A stretch of 64,000 bases of DNA from Prorocentrum cordatum (lineage: Eukaryota; Sar; Dinophyceae; Prorocentrales; Prorocentraceae), in assembly GCA_963575745.1 (NCBI GenBank), contig CAUYUJ010020690.1:1-64000 (forward strand), in the 5' to 3' direction. Positions 30,960-42,544 of this stretch are shown piece by piece; positions within the stretch are counted from its first letter, which is position 1; the number at the start of each line of letters is the position of its first letter. The position numbers and the translations under genes were made by a program. The notes below the pieces were generated by a model, which was not told the DNA's origin, searched no databases, and saw only the letters and a program-made list of their open reading frames with translations.

Positions 30960-31830
30960 ATCGTTGTTGGTGGAGCTCCCTACGGGCGCACGAACCGTGT
31001 GAGGGACCGACATCGTCGCGGTGTGCGCATACGAACGTGTGTAAGGGGTGTGCCGACATGGGCGCGGCAACGCCATGCGAGCGCAGTCACTGGGGCCTTC
31101 GGTGGAACTCTTCGGTGGAACTCCCATTGGGGCCACGGAACGTGCGACTGTGTGCCGAAATATGCGCGGTGGTGCTAGGCGACCACATCCAGTGGGGCCT
31201 TCGGTGGAGTTCCTTTTGGGGCCACGCAGCGTGTGAGTGTGTGCCGAAATGGGTACGATGGTGCCATGCGACCGCAACCATCGGGGTTTTCGGTGGGGTT
31301 CCCTTTGGGGCCAGTAAACGTGTGAGGGGTGTGCCGACATGATTGCGGTGGTGCCATGTGGTGGGACTCCCTGTGGGGCTGTGCAACGTATGAATGGTGC
31401 CGACATGGGCGCCGTGGTGCCATGCGAGCGCAGCCACTGGGGCCTTCGGAGGAGCCACATATAGGGCCACGAAGCGGTTGAGGCGTGAGTGTGTGTGTAC
31501 CGAAATTGATACGGTGGTGCCATGCGAGCGCAGCCATTGGGGCCCGACATGTGAGCTGTGTGCTTGTATGCCGAAATGGGCGCGGTGGTGCCATGCGACT
31601 GCGGCCACAAGGGCCTTTGATGGGTCTCCTTATGGGGGCACGAAACGTGCGGGGTGTGTGCCGTCCTGGGGGCGGTGGCGCCATACGATCGCAGCCACTG
31701 GGGCCCTCGGTGGAGCTCGCAATGGGGCCACGAAGCGTGTGAGGGGTATGCCGGCATGGCCGCGGTGGCGCCATGCGAGCGCAGCCAGTGGGGCCACCGG
31801 TGGAGCTCCATATGGGGCTACGAAGCGGTG
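30960..31830 (+). repeat. 88-bp repeat family, main array
   Basis: About ten degenerate units of 85-90 bp with the words GCCATGCGAGCGCAGCCACT, GGGGCCTTCGGTGGAGCTCC, GGGGCCACGAAGCGTGTGAG and GTGTGCCGAAATGGGCGCGG. Several units are truncated. No gene; minus-strand frames give a repeating peptide. Confidence 0.9.
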
Positions 31831-31864
31831 TTGTGGGGGCGATGAAATGGTAGGCGCGCGAAAG

Positions 31865-31985
31865 GCTGAAGCATGGATGGGAGGAGGGAGGAAGGGGGAC
31901 GAGGAGAAGAAAGGAACGGGAACGCGGGGCGCTGTCTTTTTCAAAACGAAGATCCCACACCACAGGATGGTTGGGAAACATCAGA
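31865..31985 (-). repeat. Module E, copy 1: conserved 60 bp beside a purine/pyrimidine tract
   Basis: On the minus strand the module reads TTCCCAACCATCCTGTGGTG, then a segment with CGTTTTGAAAAAGACAGC, then a pyrimidine tract, then the 88-bp array. Copies lie at 40845-40920 and 52900-53010; the last one precedes a relict SL. Confidence 0.65.
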
Positions 31986-31999
31986 TTCCCCAGGAGCAT

Positions 32000-32640
32000 A
32001 TACACAACAAGTGGTTGTGCAACATTTGTTCGCGCAACGTCTGCGCGCTTGCAAATTCCTACGGGCAACCACGCAGGTTGTTCAACACGTTCGTCAAATG
32101 CGACCAAGCGGGCCTCCTGCGAACGTCAAAACAATTCGGCCGACCTTGAAAGCGTGCTGGGGAAGGCACGACCCCTGTCAAATAACACCACTCGGGCAAT
32201 TCGCGCGCGCGCGTCGGCCGCGCGCGCATGTCGAAATCATTCCAAAAACTTCAGCGCCAACACGTGGGCACCATCATGGTCATCGGCGTGATGAGCATCG
32301 GCGCCACCATCGGCCTACTGTCGTCATTGTCAGCATCGTCACCAGTATCGCGGCTATCATCATCGTGTCTGCCGTTGTTACGTCGCCATGATACAACGCC
32401 CGCCCGAATCACCGATTCGCATTGAAGTACCCACGCGTCAACGCGGCCTGCGAGACGCACTGGGAACCCCGAGCGGTCAGTGCCATCGCGGCCGCGTCGG
32501 TCGCGCCAGACGATCTGGTCGCTCTGCGCGCGTTAGCGCGGCCGCAGCAATGCGCCAACCAGCGCCGCAGTCATCGCAATCGCCGCCACATAGGTTTTGC
32601 AAATGAAATTGCGGGTAGGTGGGTGGGATGGTTGCGGGAG
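32000..32640. repeat. Composite repeat D, copy 3
   Basis: Direct duplicate of copy 2 from GGGGAAGG to GGTTTTGCAAAT.AA.TTGCGG, at roughly 80 percent identity by eye. A GCAGTGGAG continuation is shared with copy 1. No gene. Confidence 0.75.
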
Positions 32641-32689
32641 CAGTGGAGTTGACAATCGGTGGAGCAGCAGCAAAAGTGCGGGAGCAATG

Positions 32690-33170
32690 GAGCAGCGGTC
32701 GGCAGGGTAGAATGCACCACGCCGGTTGCACCACATATCGATTGCTCCGCATAGGCTGCATCACATACATTGCAACATCTGTACTGCTCCAACTCAATTG
32801 CACAAGATATATTGCATCACAGATAGTGCACCACAACGATGGCACCACACTTACTCCACTTCATAGGTTGCAAGACGAATGGTGTGCCACATATGTCGCG
32901 CTCTGCATATTGCAGAACATAGGTTGCACTACATAGATAGCACAGCACATCTCGCAGCATCTAGGTTGCACAGCCTAGATTCTGCCACATATATCGCACA
33001 TCATATGTTGCACAAAGTAGATTGCACTTCATGCATTGTGACACATGTGTTACACCACGTAGACAGTATCACTGAAATTGCTCCACATAGTTTGCAACAC
33101 ATCGATTTACACTATTCGTTGCGCGCTATTACATTGCATGCTATAGTGGGCAAATCGTAGATTGTACTGT
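32690..33170. repeat. GCACCACATAGRTTGCA repeat block, copy 2
   Basis: Some two dozen degenerate units of about 20 bp (GTTGCACCACATA, ATTGCACTTCAT, TTGCTCCACATAG). Confidence 0.8.
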
Positions 33171-33440
33171 GTATATATATATAGATCGATTGCACAGCTG
33201 GACCTTCACCACATGTGTTGTGCCACATATCTTACCCCGCATAGGCTGTACCACGTACGCTACTAGACGCACACTGTATTGAGGCCCGCGCTGGCTAGCA
33301 TACGTGTAGATCTCTGTATATGTAGATATACATAAAAAGGGAAAAAGGTACAGAGATACGTTGAGAGGGGAGAGAAAGAAGCGAGAAGCAGTGAGAGCGA
33401 AAAGAGAGACACAGAGAGAAGCAAAAGTACATATATGTAT

Positions 33441-34040
33441 ACGTAGCACCCCGCAAATGTGGATAAGACAGTGAAGTGGCGGTGGGGACGTCGGCAGCTT
33501 GCAAGACTCTGGAGGAGCCTGCCGCAGGCGCCAACATTTTTTTACAAATCTGCAACGAGCCCGCCGCAGGCGCCGACCTTTTCGTTAAACCAATGTGGGT
33601 AGGTCACGGATGGGTCGCACATGGGTCGCGGGTGGGTCGCGCGTGGGTCGCTGTTGGGTCGCGGGTGTAGAGGGCAGAACATCCACACCGTAAGAACCAC
33701 CCCGATAAGCGAAGCCGTCTCATAAACGCACACAATGAGTGATTCGAGCAGGGCAGGACTGTTTAGTCAACGCCCAAGGCCGTTTAGTAAATGTCCCTTG
33801 TCGGGTCCGGGTGTTTTTTCCTCCCTTGAGGGTGGGTCGCGGGGTGGGTCGCGGGTGGGTCGCGGGGTGGGTCGCGGGTGGGTCGCAAATGGGTCGCGGA
33901 TGGGTCGCGGGGTGGGTCGCGGGTGGGTCGCGGGGTGGGTCGCGGGTGGGTCGCGGGTGGGTCGCGGGTGGGTCGCATAGTGGGTCGCGGGTGGGTCGCG
34001 GGGTGGGTCGCGGGTGGGTCGCGGGTGGGACGACGACAAC

Positions 34041-34076
<36 letters not shown>

Positions 34077-35731
34077 CCACAACAACAACAACAACAACAA
34101 CAGCAACAACACCACCAACAACAACGACAACAACAGCAACAATAAGATCTACAACAACAACGCAACAAACATAATTCACACCAATTATTCAGCCATGCGC
34201 GCAGGGACAATGAATGACCGTTCGGCCCCCTCACTCTGATAAATACATAGATATAGAATCCGGGTGAAGGGGCCGAAAGGTCATTCACTGTCCCTGGGTG
34301 CGCGGCAAAAGTGGGATTCCGCGATGCAAATTATTGTTGTTGGTGGTGTTGTTGGTGTTGAACTCTCACTTCTGAAGAATAATGATTGTTGATCCCCCCT
34401 ACGGTAACAAATGTGCGTTTCACTTGAAGTGCCCCTCCTGGGACTCACACCCTGTATTTTATCAAAAAAACTTCCCTCTCAAACTGCGCCCCTGTCCCCT
34501 GAACTACAGCAACAACGGCTTCCGCCTGATAACTCCTTGCAATGTATTGAAGAATCGCGCTCTCGCGCGGGACTTCCTCGCAATGTATGTACGAATCGCG
34601 CTGTCGCGTGTGACTTCTTCGCAGTTTATTATGACGATGCGCCCTCGGCTCTCAGGAATGACGCTCTCCCTTTGGAATTCCTCACGATTTACTTGGGAAT
34701 CGCGCTATCGCTCCAGACGGAAGAGCGATTCATGCAGGACCCACTTTTCAGCAACCCGCCTGCTCGACCTGGTCGCCCGAGCCCGCCTTCCCAACCTGCC
34801 CACTATGGGTCTGCCCACCCGACCTGCCCGTCTGGTTATACCATTTGTTTTCTGTTCATTGCCCACCTCCTGCCAAGTTTCTTTCGTGCTCCATTCTTCT
34901 CTCTCCCCCTTCCACCCGTCCTCTCTTCCCCTGTTCGAGGGGCTTTACTAACTGCACGTGGCAGGTAAGGAAGATATACTCCCGATGGGGGTACGATCGA
35001 AGACGACGAGGGTGGACACCGAGGCATTAGGATACACGTAGTGATTGGCACGTGAGCAGTTAAGAGCGAACAGTCTTAAACTGATTGTTGTTGTGGTTGT
35101 TGCTGTTCTTGTTGTCGTTATCGTTGCGTTGTTGCTGTTGCTGCTGATGCTGCTGTTGGTGCTGTGATTGCCGATGCTGTTGTTGTTGGTGTTGTTGTTG
35201 CTGCTGCTGGTGTTGGTGTTATTGTTATTGTGACGGTGGCGGTTGTTGTTGTTTATTTGTTTGTGCTGTTATCTTAAACTGTTTGTTTGTTTGTTTGTTC
35301 GTTGTTATTGTTTGGCGTCGTCCCCCCAGCGACCCACCCCACGACCCACCCGCGACCCAGCCCGCGACCCACCCGCGACCCACCCGCTACCCACCTGCGA
35401 CCGACCCCGCGCCCGATCCCGCGACCCAGCCCGCGACCCAGCCCGCGACCCGGCCCGCGACCCACCCGCTACCCACCTGCGACCCACCCGCGACGCGGCC
35501 CGCACGCGGCCCGCGACCCACCCGCGACTCACCTGCGAACCACCCGCGATCCACCTGCGACCCACCCCGCGACCCACCCACACGGCTTTAACGAAAAAAT
35601 CGGCGCCTGCGGCGGGCTCGTTGCGATTGTGTCAAAATGGTGCGCCTGCGGCGGGCTTCTTCAGAGCCTCGCAGACTGCCGACGTCCCCGCCACCCCCCC
35701 ACTCCTATCCGCAACTGCGGAGTGCTACGCA
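33441..35731. repeat. 2.3-kb inverted-repeat (foldback) structure
   Basis: The two arms mirror each other in four successive parts. Outer GTAGCACYCCGC (33443 and complement near 35727); GGGGACGTCGGCAG; two GAGCCYGCCGCAGGCGCC boxes with TTTCGTTAAA; a GTGGGTCGCGG minisatellite (33597-34030 and complement 35330-35585); and a (CAA)n segment (34037-34165, complement TTG-rich 35070-35320). The centre holds a smaller hairpin (34198-34305) with CAGGGACA.TGAATGACC arms, and degenerate GAATCGCGCT repeats. The 189-aa plus-strand frame in the centre has no recognisable domain. It could be a foldback transposon or a large palindromic duplication. Confidence 0.85.
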
Positions 35732-35734
35732 TAT

Positions 35735-35945
35735 ATATATATATATATATAATATATAATATAATATATATGTATATATATATGCGTATGCATATATATG
35801 TATATATATATGTGAATATATATATATATATATATATGTGTATATACATATTTATATATGCATCGATCGATACATATATACACATACATGGGGAGGGAGG
35901 GAGAGATAGAAAGAGAGAGAGAGAGAGAGCGAGAACAAAAAGAGA
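35735..35945. repeat. (AT)n and GAGA microsatellites
   Basis: TA-rich run with TGTA interruptions to about 35880, then GAGA-rich sequence. Tyr/Ile frames are repeat products. Confidence 0.9.
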
Positions 35946-36420
35946 GAAAGGCGGAAGGCAGCGGTGAGAAGGGGTGCGGAGCTGGGGAGGGGGCTGGGAG
36001 GGATGGGTGGCGAGGGGAGGCGAGGAACAGGGGCACGCGGGGGGAAGGGGCGAGCAGAGGAGGAGGACGGGCCGCAGGGCCGCAGGGTCGAAGACACGGC
36101 CAGGTAACGGGGGCAAAACATGGGCGACGAAGGGCTCCAGAGATCCAACTGCCTCCCCCATCCCTCCCTCCCCCCTGGCCACCGCTCGGACGTCCACTCC
36201 CTGTGCTTTCCTCGGTTACGTGTGTGGTTTTCTCGCAGGATGATCCAGGATGCTCCTGAATAGTCCCCGCCAAAAGAGAAGTGCACACGTCCGAGCGATA
36301 ACAAGCTCCTTCTCCGACTGCTATCCCCGCTCCCTGGGAGAGGGGGGAAAGGGCGAGGCGGATCCGTACAGCTGCTGCCCCCCGAGAGAGGCCGGCAGAG
36401 ACTGGCGAAGGCGGAGGCGG
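35946..36420. other. GC-rich spacer, no gene recognised
   Basis: A pyrimidine-rich segment ending TTCTCGCAG at 36238 resembles a splice acceptor on the plus strand. The following sequence stops after a few codons. No gene is called. Confidence 0.4.
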
Positions 36421-36424
36421 AAAC

Positions 36425-36640
36425 GGGGCCACGGGGAGGATGGAGGAGGATGGAGGAGGAGGGCGAGGAGGAGGGGAGGGCGAGGAGGAGGGGGAGGAGG
36501 AGGAGGAGGGCGAAGAGGAGGAGGGCGAGGAGGCGGAGGAGGACGAGGAGGAGGGAGGAGGAGGAGGACGAGGAGGAGGAGGAGGACGAGGAGGAGGAGG
36601 AGGAGGAGAAGGAGGGGGAGGATGGAGGAGAGGCGGAGGC
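36425..36640. repeat. (GGA)n tract
   Basis: About 215 bp of GGA/GAG/GAC repeats. Confidence 0.95.
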
Positions 36641-37990
36641 GCGGATGGCCATGGCACAAAGGACGAGTGCTTCTAAAAAGTCGGCGCAACAAAAAAAACG
36701 CCGCTGGCGAGGAACCGTGAAAATTCAGGCGCCCGCCGCGCGGAGGCGCGCTGGAGTGCCAAGCCAACCCTCCAGGCCCAGTTCCTCACGGGAGGGCAGA
36801 AAAGCACACGCGTAGGCATCAACCGCGGAGACATAGGTTCCAGGCCAGAACACCCGGGGCGCTCTAGGCGAGAAGACATCCCGAAGCGAGAAAACCCCCA
36901 AGATCCCGCGAGAACTTCTGAAGTCTTGCGAAGACCCCCGCAAACTCGGGCACACGCTGACATGGATGAGGGATCCGTGGATCTGGCGCGTGGGCGCCCG
37001 ATCCACGGATCGGGGAAGGTGCCCCCCGAAACGCCGCGCCGAGGCCGCCCGAATGGGCCGCTCGAGTGGGCGACGGAGCTCGCCGGTGCCGTATGGAAGC
37101 GGGAACAATGAGGGCGTCCCTCCTCCTCCTCCTCCTCCTCCTCCTCCTCCTCCTCCTCCTCCTCCTCCTCCTCCTCCTGCAATGTCCCCCATGGGGCCCC
37201 GACGTCGCGCCAGCCCACGCGCCTGCATCCACGCCTGCGCTTCCTCAGCTCGGCGGTGGACGAGCCTCCCCTTCGCAAACCTCCCCTTCGCGAAAAAACG
37301 GCCTGGGGCCGGAACCGACGGGCCTGGACCCGCCACGGAACGGCGGCGGCGACGCCTACCCGCGAACCGCAGGCGGCCGATCCCGCAGCCGACGCGCCAG
37401 GGTAGGAGGCCGATCCACCTCCGAGCAACGCACGCGCAGGCCTGGACCCCGGACAGCAGCGCGCGGCCCCCCCCGGCGGGCGCCCGTCTGCCCGGGGCGC
37501 GGAGCGCGCCGTGGCTCGCGGCGGCGGCGCCCGGCGCGCCCGCGCGGAGGGGCCGCGCGCGAGCGCGCGAGGAGCTCGTGCCGGCCGCGTGCTCTTCTGG
37601 CCCCCCCGACCTCGGCCGGGCGTTTGCTCACCAGGGGGGGGGGGCGAGAGTGCGAGGCGGGGAGTTGTCCACAGCCACCGCCTGGGAACCGTCGTCCTGG
37701 TGCCCCAGCGGGCGGCGGACGTGGATGCACTTCGGCCCCCCGGGGCCCGAATATGTCCAGATCCACCGCCTGCCGAGGCTCCGAAAACGGACCCTCCAGG
37801 CGGTGGCCATGTATAAATTCCCGCCTCGGAGAGAGGGGGGCTTTCCCAAGGCGGGATTCGGGATCGAGCCCAGCTGGCTTGCACGCACTTCCCTTTTTCC
37901 AGGAGGGCGCGTCGAGCGAACTTCTCCTCCAATCCGACCTCGGCACTGCCCCCGCCTCTACGTTCCCCCCGGAGAGGGGGGGAGGGGGGC
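36641..37990. other. GC-rich island region between purine/pyrimidine tracts, no gene recognised
   Basis: Includes a (CCT)n tract at 37113-37180 and a GC-rich island at 37190-37980. Long frames on both strands (up to 628 aa) are open mainly because of the flanking tracts. No translation gives a known motif. Coding exons are possible but unsupported. Confidence 0.45.
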
Positions 37991-37994
37991 GAGA

Positions 37995-38475
37995 AGGGAG
38001 GAGGAGGAGGAGGAGGAGGAGGCGGAGAAGCAGGAGGAGCAGGAAAAGGAGCAGGAGGCAGCCAGCGGGGGAGCCAAGAGAGGAGGAGGAGGAGGAGGAG
38101 GAGGAGGAGGAGGAGGAACAGGAGGAGGAACAGGAGGAGGGGGAGGAGGAGGAGGAGGAGGAGGAGGAGGAAGGAGGAGGAGGAGGAGGAGGAGGAGGAG
38201 GAGGAGGAGGTGGAGGAGGGGGGGAGGAGGGGGAGGAGCAGGAGGAGGAGGAGGAGGAGGAGGAGGAGGAGGAGGAGAGGAGGAGGGAGGGAGGAGGAGA
38301 GGAGGAGGTGGTGGAGGAGGAGGAGCAGGAGGAGGAGGAGGAGGAGGCGGAGGATAAGGAGGGACGGAAGAGGAGGAGGAGGGACGGAAGTGGAGGAGGA
38401 GGAGGAGGAGGAGGAGGAGGAGGGGAGGATGACAAGGAGGAGGAGGAGGCGGAGGAGAAGGAGGAGGCGGAGGAG
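37995..38475. repeat. (GGA)n tract, about 480 bp
   Basis: GGA repeats with GCA, GTG and AAG interruptions. Confidence 0.95.
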
Positions 38476-38594
38476 AAGGAGGCAGTCCGCGTGGGAGAGA
38501 CGAGAGGTGCGCCTCTCGTGCCCCTCCGGGGCCCTTGGGGGCCCCTTCCAGGCACCCACCTCTCCTGCGGCCCTTGATTCCCCCCCCCCCCCCC

Positions 38595-38960
38595 TTGGGG
38601 GCGCGCACCAGGCCAGGGGGGGGCGAAACTTCTTGGGAGGAGGCTACTTCTCAGAGGGCGCCAGCCCTACATCTGCACGTCGGTCGGGAGAAGTGGGTGA
38701 ACACCTTGGAGGATGAAGGCGGAGATAAAGTACATGGGGTTCAGGCCCTCCCAGATAATAACACAACGCGGCAACAGCAGGTTGATGCTCGAAGTAGGAA
38801 GGCGCTTGAAATCGATTGGGATCTGGGATACAGAAATACCTACTTTCAACGACCGGCGTGCATGGATGTGAGGCGCGCGCTCTGAAGAAGCAGCTGAGCA
38901 GCCTCCCTCTGAGAAGCGTTTTCCCCCTTCTCCTCCCACCCCGTTGTGCGCGCCGCCAGG
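38595..38960. mobile_element. Foldback MITE family 2, copy 2 (about 366 bp)
   Basis: Ends mirror each other: left TTGGGGGCGCGCACCA, right (other strand) CCTGGCGGCGCGCACAACGG, matching TTGGCGGCGCGCACAAAGGG of copy 1. Both arms also contain CTTCT.RGA.GGAGGCT and TACATCT/TCACATCC words as in copy 1. The interior is longer and AT-richer (38700-38860) with no gene. No clear target duplication, since the left flank is a C run. Confidence 0.65.
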
Positions 38961-39568
38961 GGGGAGTCATCTGGATTTATTATGCCCAGCATCAGGCTGC
39001 CCCATAGCAACTTCGGCTCTGCATCGTGCAGCGCGGGGAGCGCTAAGCATCCGAGGCCACATCCCATCAGAGCTGAATGGTGGGCCGCGCATAACAGGCA
39101 CCGCCGACCCCAGCTACGAAACGCCCGACCTTGGCCTCGCATCCCTCCCTCCGGAACCCATGGCACCAGCGCCGCACCGATCCGCACGCCGGGCCTCGTC
39201 CCGATGGAGCGCCCCCTCTCTTAGAGAGTGCGCCCCTCGGAGAGAAGACACATGCGCGCATCGCTCAACCGACTCCCACACCAAAAGACGTGGCCTGGGC
39301 CTCCAGTGCTGGCCGACTCGCCCCCCCCCCCGATGGGGGATGCAGGCCTCTCCCTTCGAGCTTCGGCCCCAGGCTGTGGTGGTCAAATGGTGGGGGTCTG
39401 GATTGGCATGGGGGCGGGCACGGGGGTCGGTCCAGCGATGCTCCACACAGCTCGTGGTTACGGCCGTGAGCCTTGGCTCGCCGTGCCGCGGCGGCGCCGG
39501 CCCCGGCGAGACGCATACGCCCTTCGAGGGGGCGGCGTGCCGCTCTGCCCTGCGTCGGGAGCGGCCCA
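38961..39568. other. Unassigned sequence, no gene recognised
   Basis: GC-rich with overlapping open frames on both strands and no known motif or repeat family. Confidence 0.4.
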
Positions 39569-39569
39569 A

Positions 39570-40530
39570 AGGGGGGTGTCCAAGAGGGGGGGGCGCAGAT
39601 CATGACCGGCGGAATGTGCGCGGCCCAGCGGGGGGGCCAGGGACGTAATGGAACAAGAAGAGGCGCCATGAGATCTGGGGAAATATCATGGCACGCGCCA
39701 AGATATAAAACCCCCTCCTAGTCATCACCCCCCTCTGTTCCGCCCCCCGGGGCGGAAATCACCCCAACGTGAGAGGGGTCAACGTGAGTGGGTGGCGAGA
39801 GGAGAGAAGAGGGAGGAGGAGGAGGAGGAGGAGGAGGAGGAGGAGAGGAGAACACGAGAGGAAAGGAAGCCCGCCCCCCCGCCCCCGGGGCGGAAACACC
39901 CCTCTCACGTTGTCATCACCCCCCTGGTCATCACCCCCCCTCTTATCCGCCCCCGACTGCGGGGCGGGGGGGGGAACCGGGACGAGCCCGGGGCGCGGGC
40001 GCTCGGGGACAGCGGGGCGTGGTCGGCGCGCTGCGCCGGAGCGTGGTGGGCCGGCGCTGGCGGCGCGGCGCGCGAGGCCGACGGTCCACGTGCCCGACGG
40101 GATGGCTCGGAGTGTGCACGCAGATCTTCGGGCCGGGCGAAAGGGGGGGATAAGTAGCAAAGGGGGGGTTTGAGAATCAGCTCACGCAGCTGATTTTCCC
40201 GGCGCCTCCCGGCGCCGGGAGGCGCCCATGCATCGAGGAATGGGCCCGGCGGCGGGGCCGAAGCCAGCTGCGTGCAGCAAATTTCGTAACCCCCCCTTTC
40301 CCAAACCCCCCCTTTCGCCCGACCCGAGATATGCGCTCCTCGTTCGGGGGCGTCCATGAGGTGGCGTCCCGGAGGGGGCTCGCAGATCATGGCCCGTGGT
40401 GCGTGCAGGGGGGGGCCAAGGGACGGCTTGAAGTGAGAAGGGCGTCGTGAAATCCAGGGAGATGTCATTGCCCTGGCCATGCTATCCACTACCCCCTAGT
40501 CATCAGCCCCCTCTTGAACGCCCCCAGCTG
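39570..40530. repeat. Direct repeat pair of about 175 bp flanking GC-rich sequence and a MITE
   Basis: 39570-39750 and 40345-40525 share CGCAGATCATG.CC, GGGGGGCCA.GGGACG, GAAGAGG/GGGCG.C.TGA.ATC, and CTAGTCATCASCCCCCTCTT. Between them are two GCCCCCGGGGCGGAAA palindromes, a GGA tract (39805-39850) and the MITE copy at 40128-40327. Confidence 0.7.
40128..40327. mobile_element. MITE family 1, copy 2 (200 bp, 5-bp target duplication)
   Basis: Ends TCGGGCCGGGCGAAAGGGGG and, on the other strand, TCGGGTCGGGCGAAAGGGGG, as in the copy at 1208-1405. Flanks are GATCT (40123-40127) and GATAT (40328-40332), one mismatch. Internal sequence is shared with copy 1, including GAGAATCAGCTCACG and AGCTGATTTTCCC. 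Confidence 0.85.
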
Positions 40531-40623
40531 CCGCCTATGGGCACGGCTAGCGGACTCTGAAAGACTGCCTCCGGCCCCAGACCTCCAACGCCACGCCTGG
40601 TCTCTGTCCAGCCTTCTCCAGGG

Positions 40624-40647
40624 TAATGGTGATGAAGATGAGGATTC

Positions 40648-40688
<41 letters not shown>

Positions 40689-40761
40689 ATGATGATGGTG
40701 ATGATGATGACGATGACGCTGCATATGACCGTAACGATGATGGTGATTATGACGATAATGG

Positions 40762-40838
<77 letters not shown>
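40624..40838. repeat. (GAT)n array
   Basis: About 215 bp of GAT repeats with GAC, GGT and TAT interruptions. Asp or Met homopolymer frames are not genes. Confidence 0.95.
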
Positions 40839-40840
<2 letters not shown>

Positions 40841-40844
40841 AGGA

Positions 40845-40920
40845 GGGAGGGAAGGAGGAGCGGGAACGCGGGGAGCTGTCTCTTCAAAACGAGGACTCAA
40901 CACCACAGATGGTTGGGAAT
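40845..40920 (-). repeat. Module E, copy 2
   Basis: On the minus strand: TTCCCAACCATCTGTGGTGT, TGAGTCCTCGTTTTGAAGAG, then pyrimidine-rich CTCCTCCTTCCCTCCC, running into the (ATC)n array. Confidence 0.65.
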
Positions 40921-41084
40921 GAAGATCCTCAACCACGGGCATAAAAACGCTTAAAACAAAAAACGCTGTGCTGTTTTAGCCCTTCAGCTGGCCAAAAACC
41001 CCAAATGCAAAACGTTGTTTCCGTTGTTTCCCCCCCCCCCCAAGAAAAAAACGCCCAGGGAGCTGTAAAGAAGAGCCAAGCCTA

Positions 41085-41265
41085 TTGTGCTACGAAACAT
41101 GTGAGGGGTACGCCAAAGTGGGATGGCGGCGGCATGCGAACGCGGCCACTAGAGCCTTAGATTGAGCTCCTCATGGGGCCACGGAAAATGAGAGGGGTGC
41201 GCCAAAATGGGGTGGCGGCGGCATGCGACCGCAGCCAGTGGGGCCTTAGGCAATGGAGCCAAATC
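41085..41265 (+). repeat. 88-bp repeat family, two units
   Basis: Two units with GCGCCAAAATGGGGTGGCGG, CGGCATGCGACCGCAGCCA and GGGGCCACGGAAAATGAGAGG. Confidence 0.85.
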
Positions 41266-41700
41266 CTAGAAGGACGGCGGTCCAAACACCAACTGGTGAG
41301 AAAACCGAGATCCCAACCGCCGGACGAAACATATAAAAACTTTGTTATTGCATGATCGTCTTGACGATGAACACCGACCGATTTCCTCAAGGGAACTCAT
41401 TCGGTGCAAAAAGGTGCGCAATTGGGACCTAAACAGCTCCGCTGCGCTATTATTTGTACGTTCGAAATACTCCAGGGGGCCTTACACGGGCTCAAAGCAC
41501 ACCAAGACGGCGATGCATACAAACGTAAACGAAACGTATACGGCACTTGTATCACATGACTGCAAAACGCATGGCGCGCGTATCCGAAAGTCCATAGAAA
41601 GGAATGCGAAACGCAAGCGGGACTCTTCAAGAACGCGCGAAGGACGTTCAACGCATGAGTATGAGCAACGTGTTTGACACGTCTATGAAGGTAAACGCCC
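41266..41700. other. Lower-GC spacer, no gene recognised
   Basis: The 111-aa plus-strand frame (41342-41677) is basic, without a known motif, SL or acceptor. I do not call it a gene. Confidence 0.4.
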
Positions 41701-41704
41701 CTCG

Positions 41705-42390
41705 ACATGTTCAATAATCCCTCAAGAGTCCTTACAAATCGATCTGGAATCCTCACGGGTTTCCTGGGAGCTATACAGGAGTCCTTCGGGAATCCCCGTG
41801 AACCTTCAGGAATTCTCCGGAATCCTTCTAACAAACCCACCAAGGAACCTCAAAAGATGCTTCAAGAAACCAGCAGGAAACTCTCGGGAACCCATCAACA
41901 AAAATCCTCCAGAATCTCTTTCAAGATTCCTCCGGAATCCCCGAAGAATCCTCAAGTATCCCTCGGGAGCCCTCAAGAATCGCTAAGAAATCCCAAAAGA
42001 ATACAATATAATCCCGGAAGAATCCCGTAAACAACCGTGCGGAATTCCTCCAGAATCCCGGAATCTTCCGGAAACCTCAGGAATCCCTGAGAAATCCGAA
42101 CACACTCTTCCAGGATCCTCAGGATTCCCTTCGGGACCCGTCAGGAATCCTTGCAAATCCGAAGTAATCCTCAGGAATCTGCAGGAATCCCGCAAAAATC
42201 CTTCTGGAATCTCCATGGGTTTCTCCAGAATCCTCAGATATTTCTCAGGAGCACCTCAGGAGTCCATCAGGAAGCCTTCAACGAATCCTCAGGAACACCC
42301 CAAGATTCCTCGAGGACCCTTCGGGAGGCCTCAGAAGAAATCACGGGAATGCTGCACGAAGCCGAAGAGGAGCCCTCAAGGAAGCGCCTG
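41705..42390. repeat. CAGGAATCCT minisatellite, degenerate
   Basis: Short units of 10-14 bp (CTCAGGAATCC, CGGAATCCTTC) repeated for almost 700 bp. The same repeat occurs at 62400-62580. Confidence 0.85.
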
Positions 42391-42544
42391 TGAAACGCCG
42401 ATCAAGTGCCTGCGTAGCGCATTCCAAGCGCTCCAACAGCTGAGAAGCTCGAGTAAGACGGGTTGGGGTCTGGACCGTTCTGAATTGACTACCGGCTGGG
42501 ATCTGGATCGCCGAATTGGGGTATCAACCGCCAAGTTGGGATCT

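Noticed and set aside
34382-34951. 189-aa plus-strand frame in the centre of the 2.3-kb foldback
   Set aside because: No known domain, lies partly on degenerate GAATCGCGCT repeats, and on the opposite strand to all other genes.
41195-41215. CCATTTTGGCGCAC inside 88-bp repeat units, resembling part of the SL
   Set aside because: The match covers about 12 of 22 bases, varies between units (often CCATTTCGGC), and lacks the CCGTAG start.
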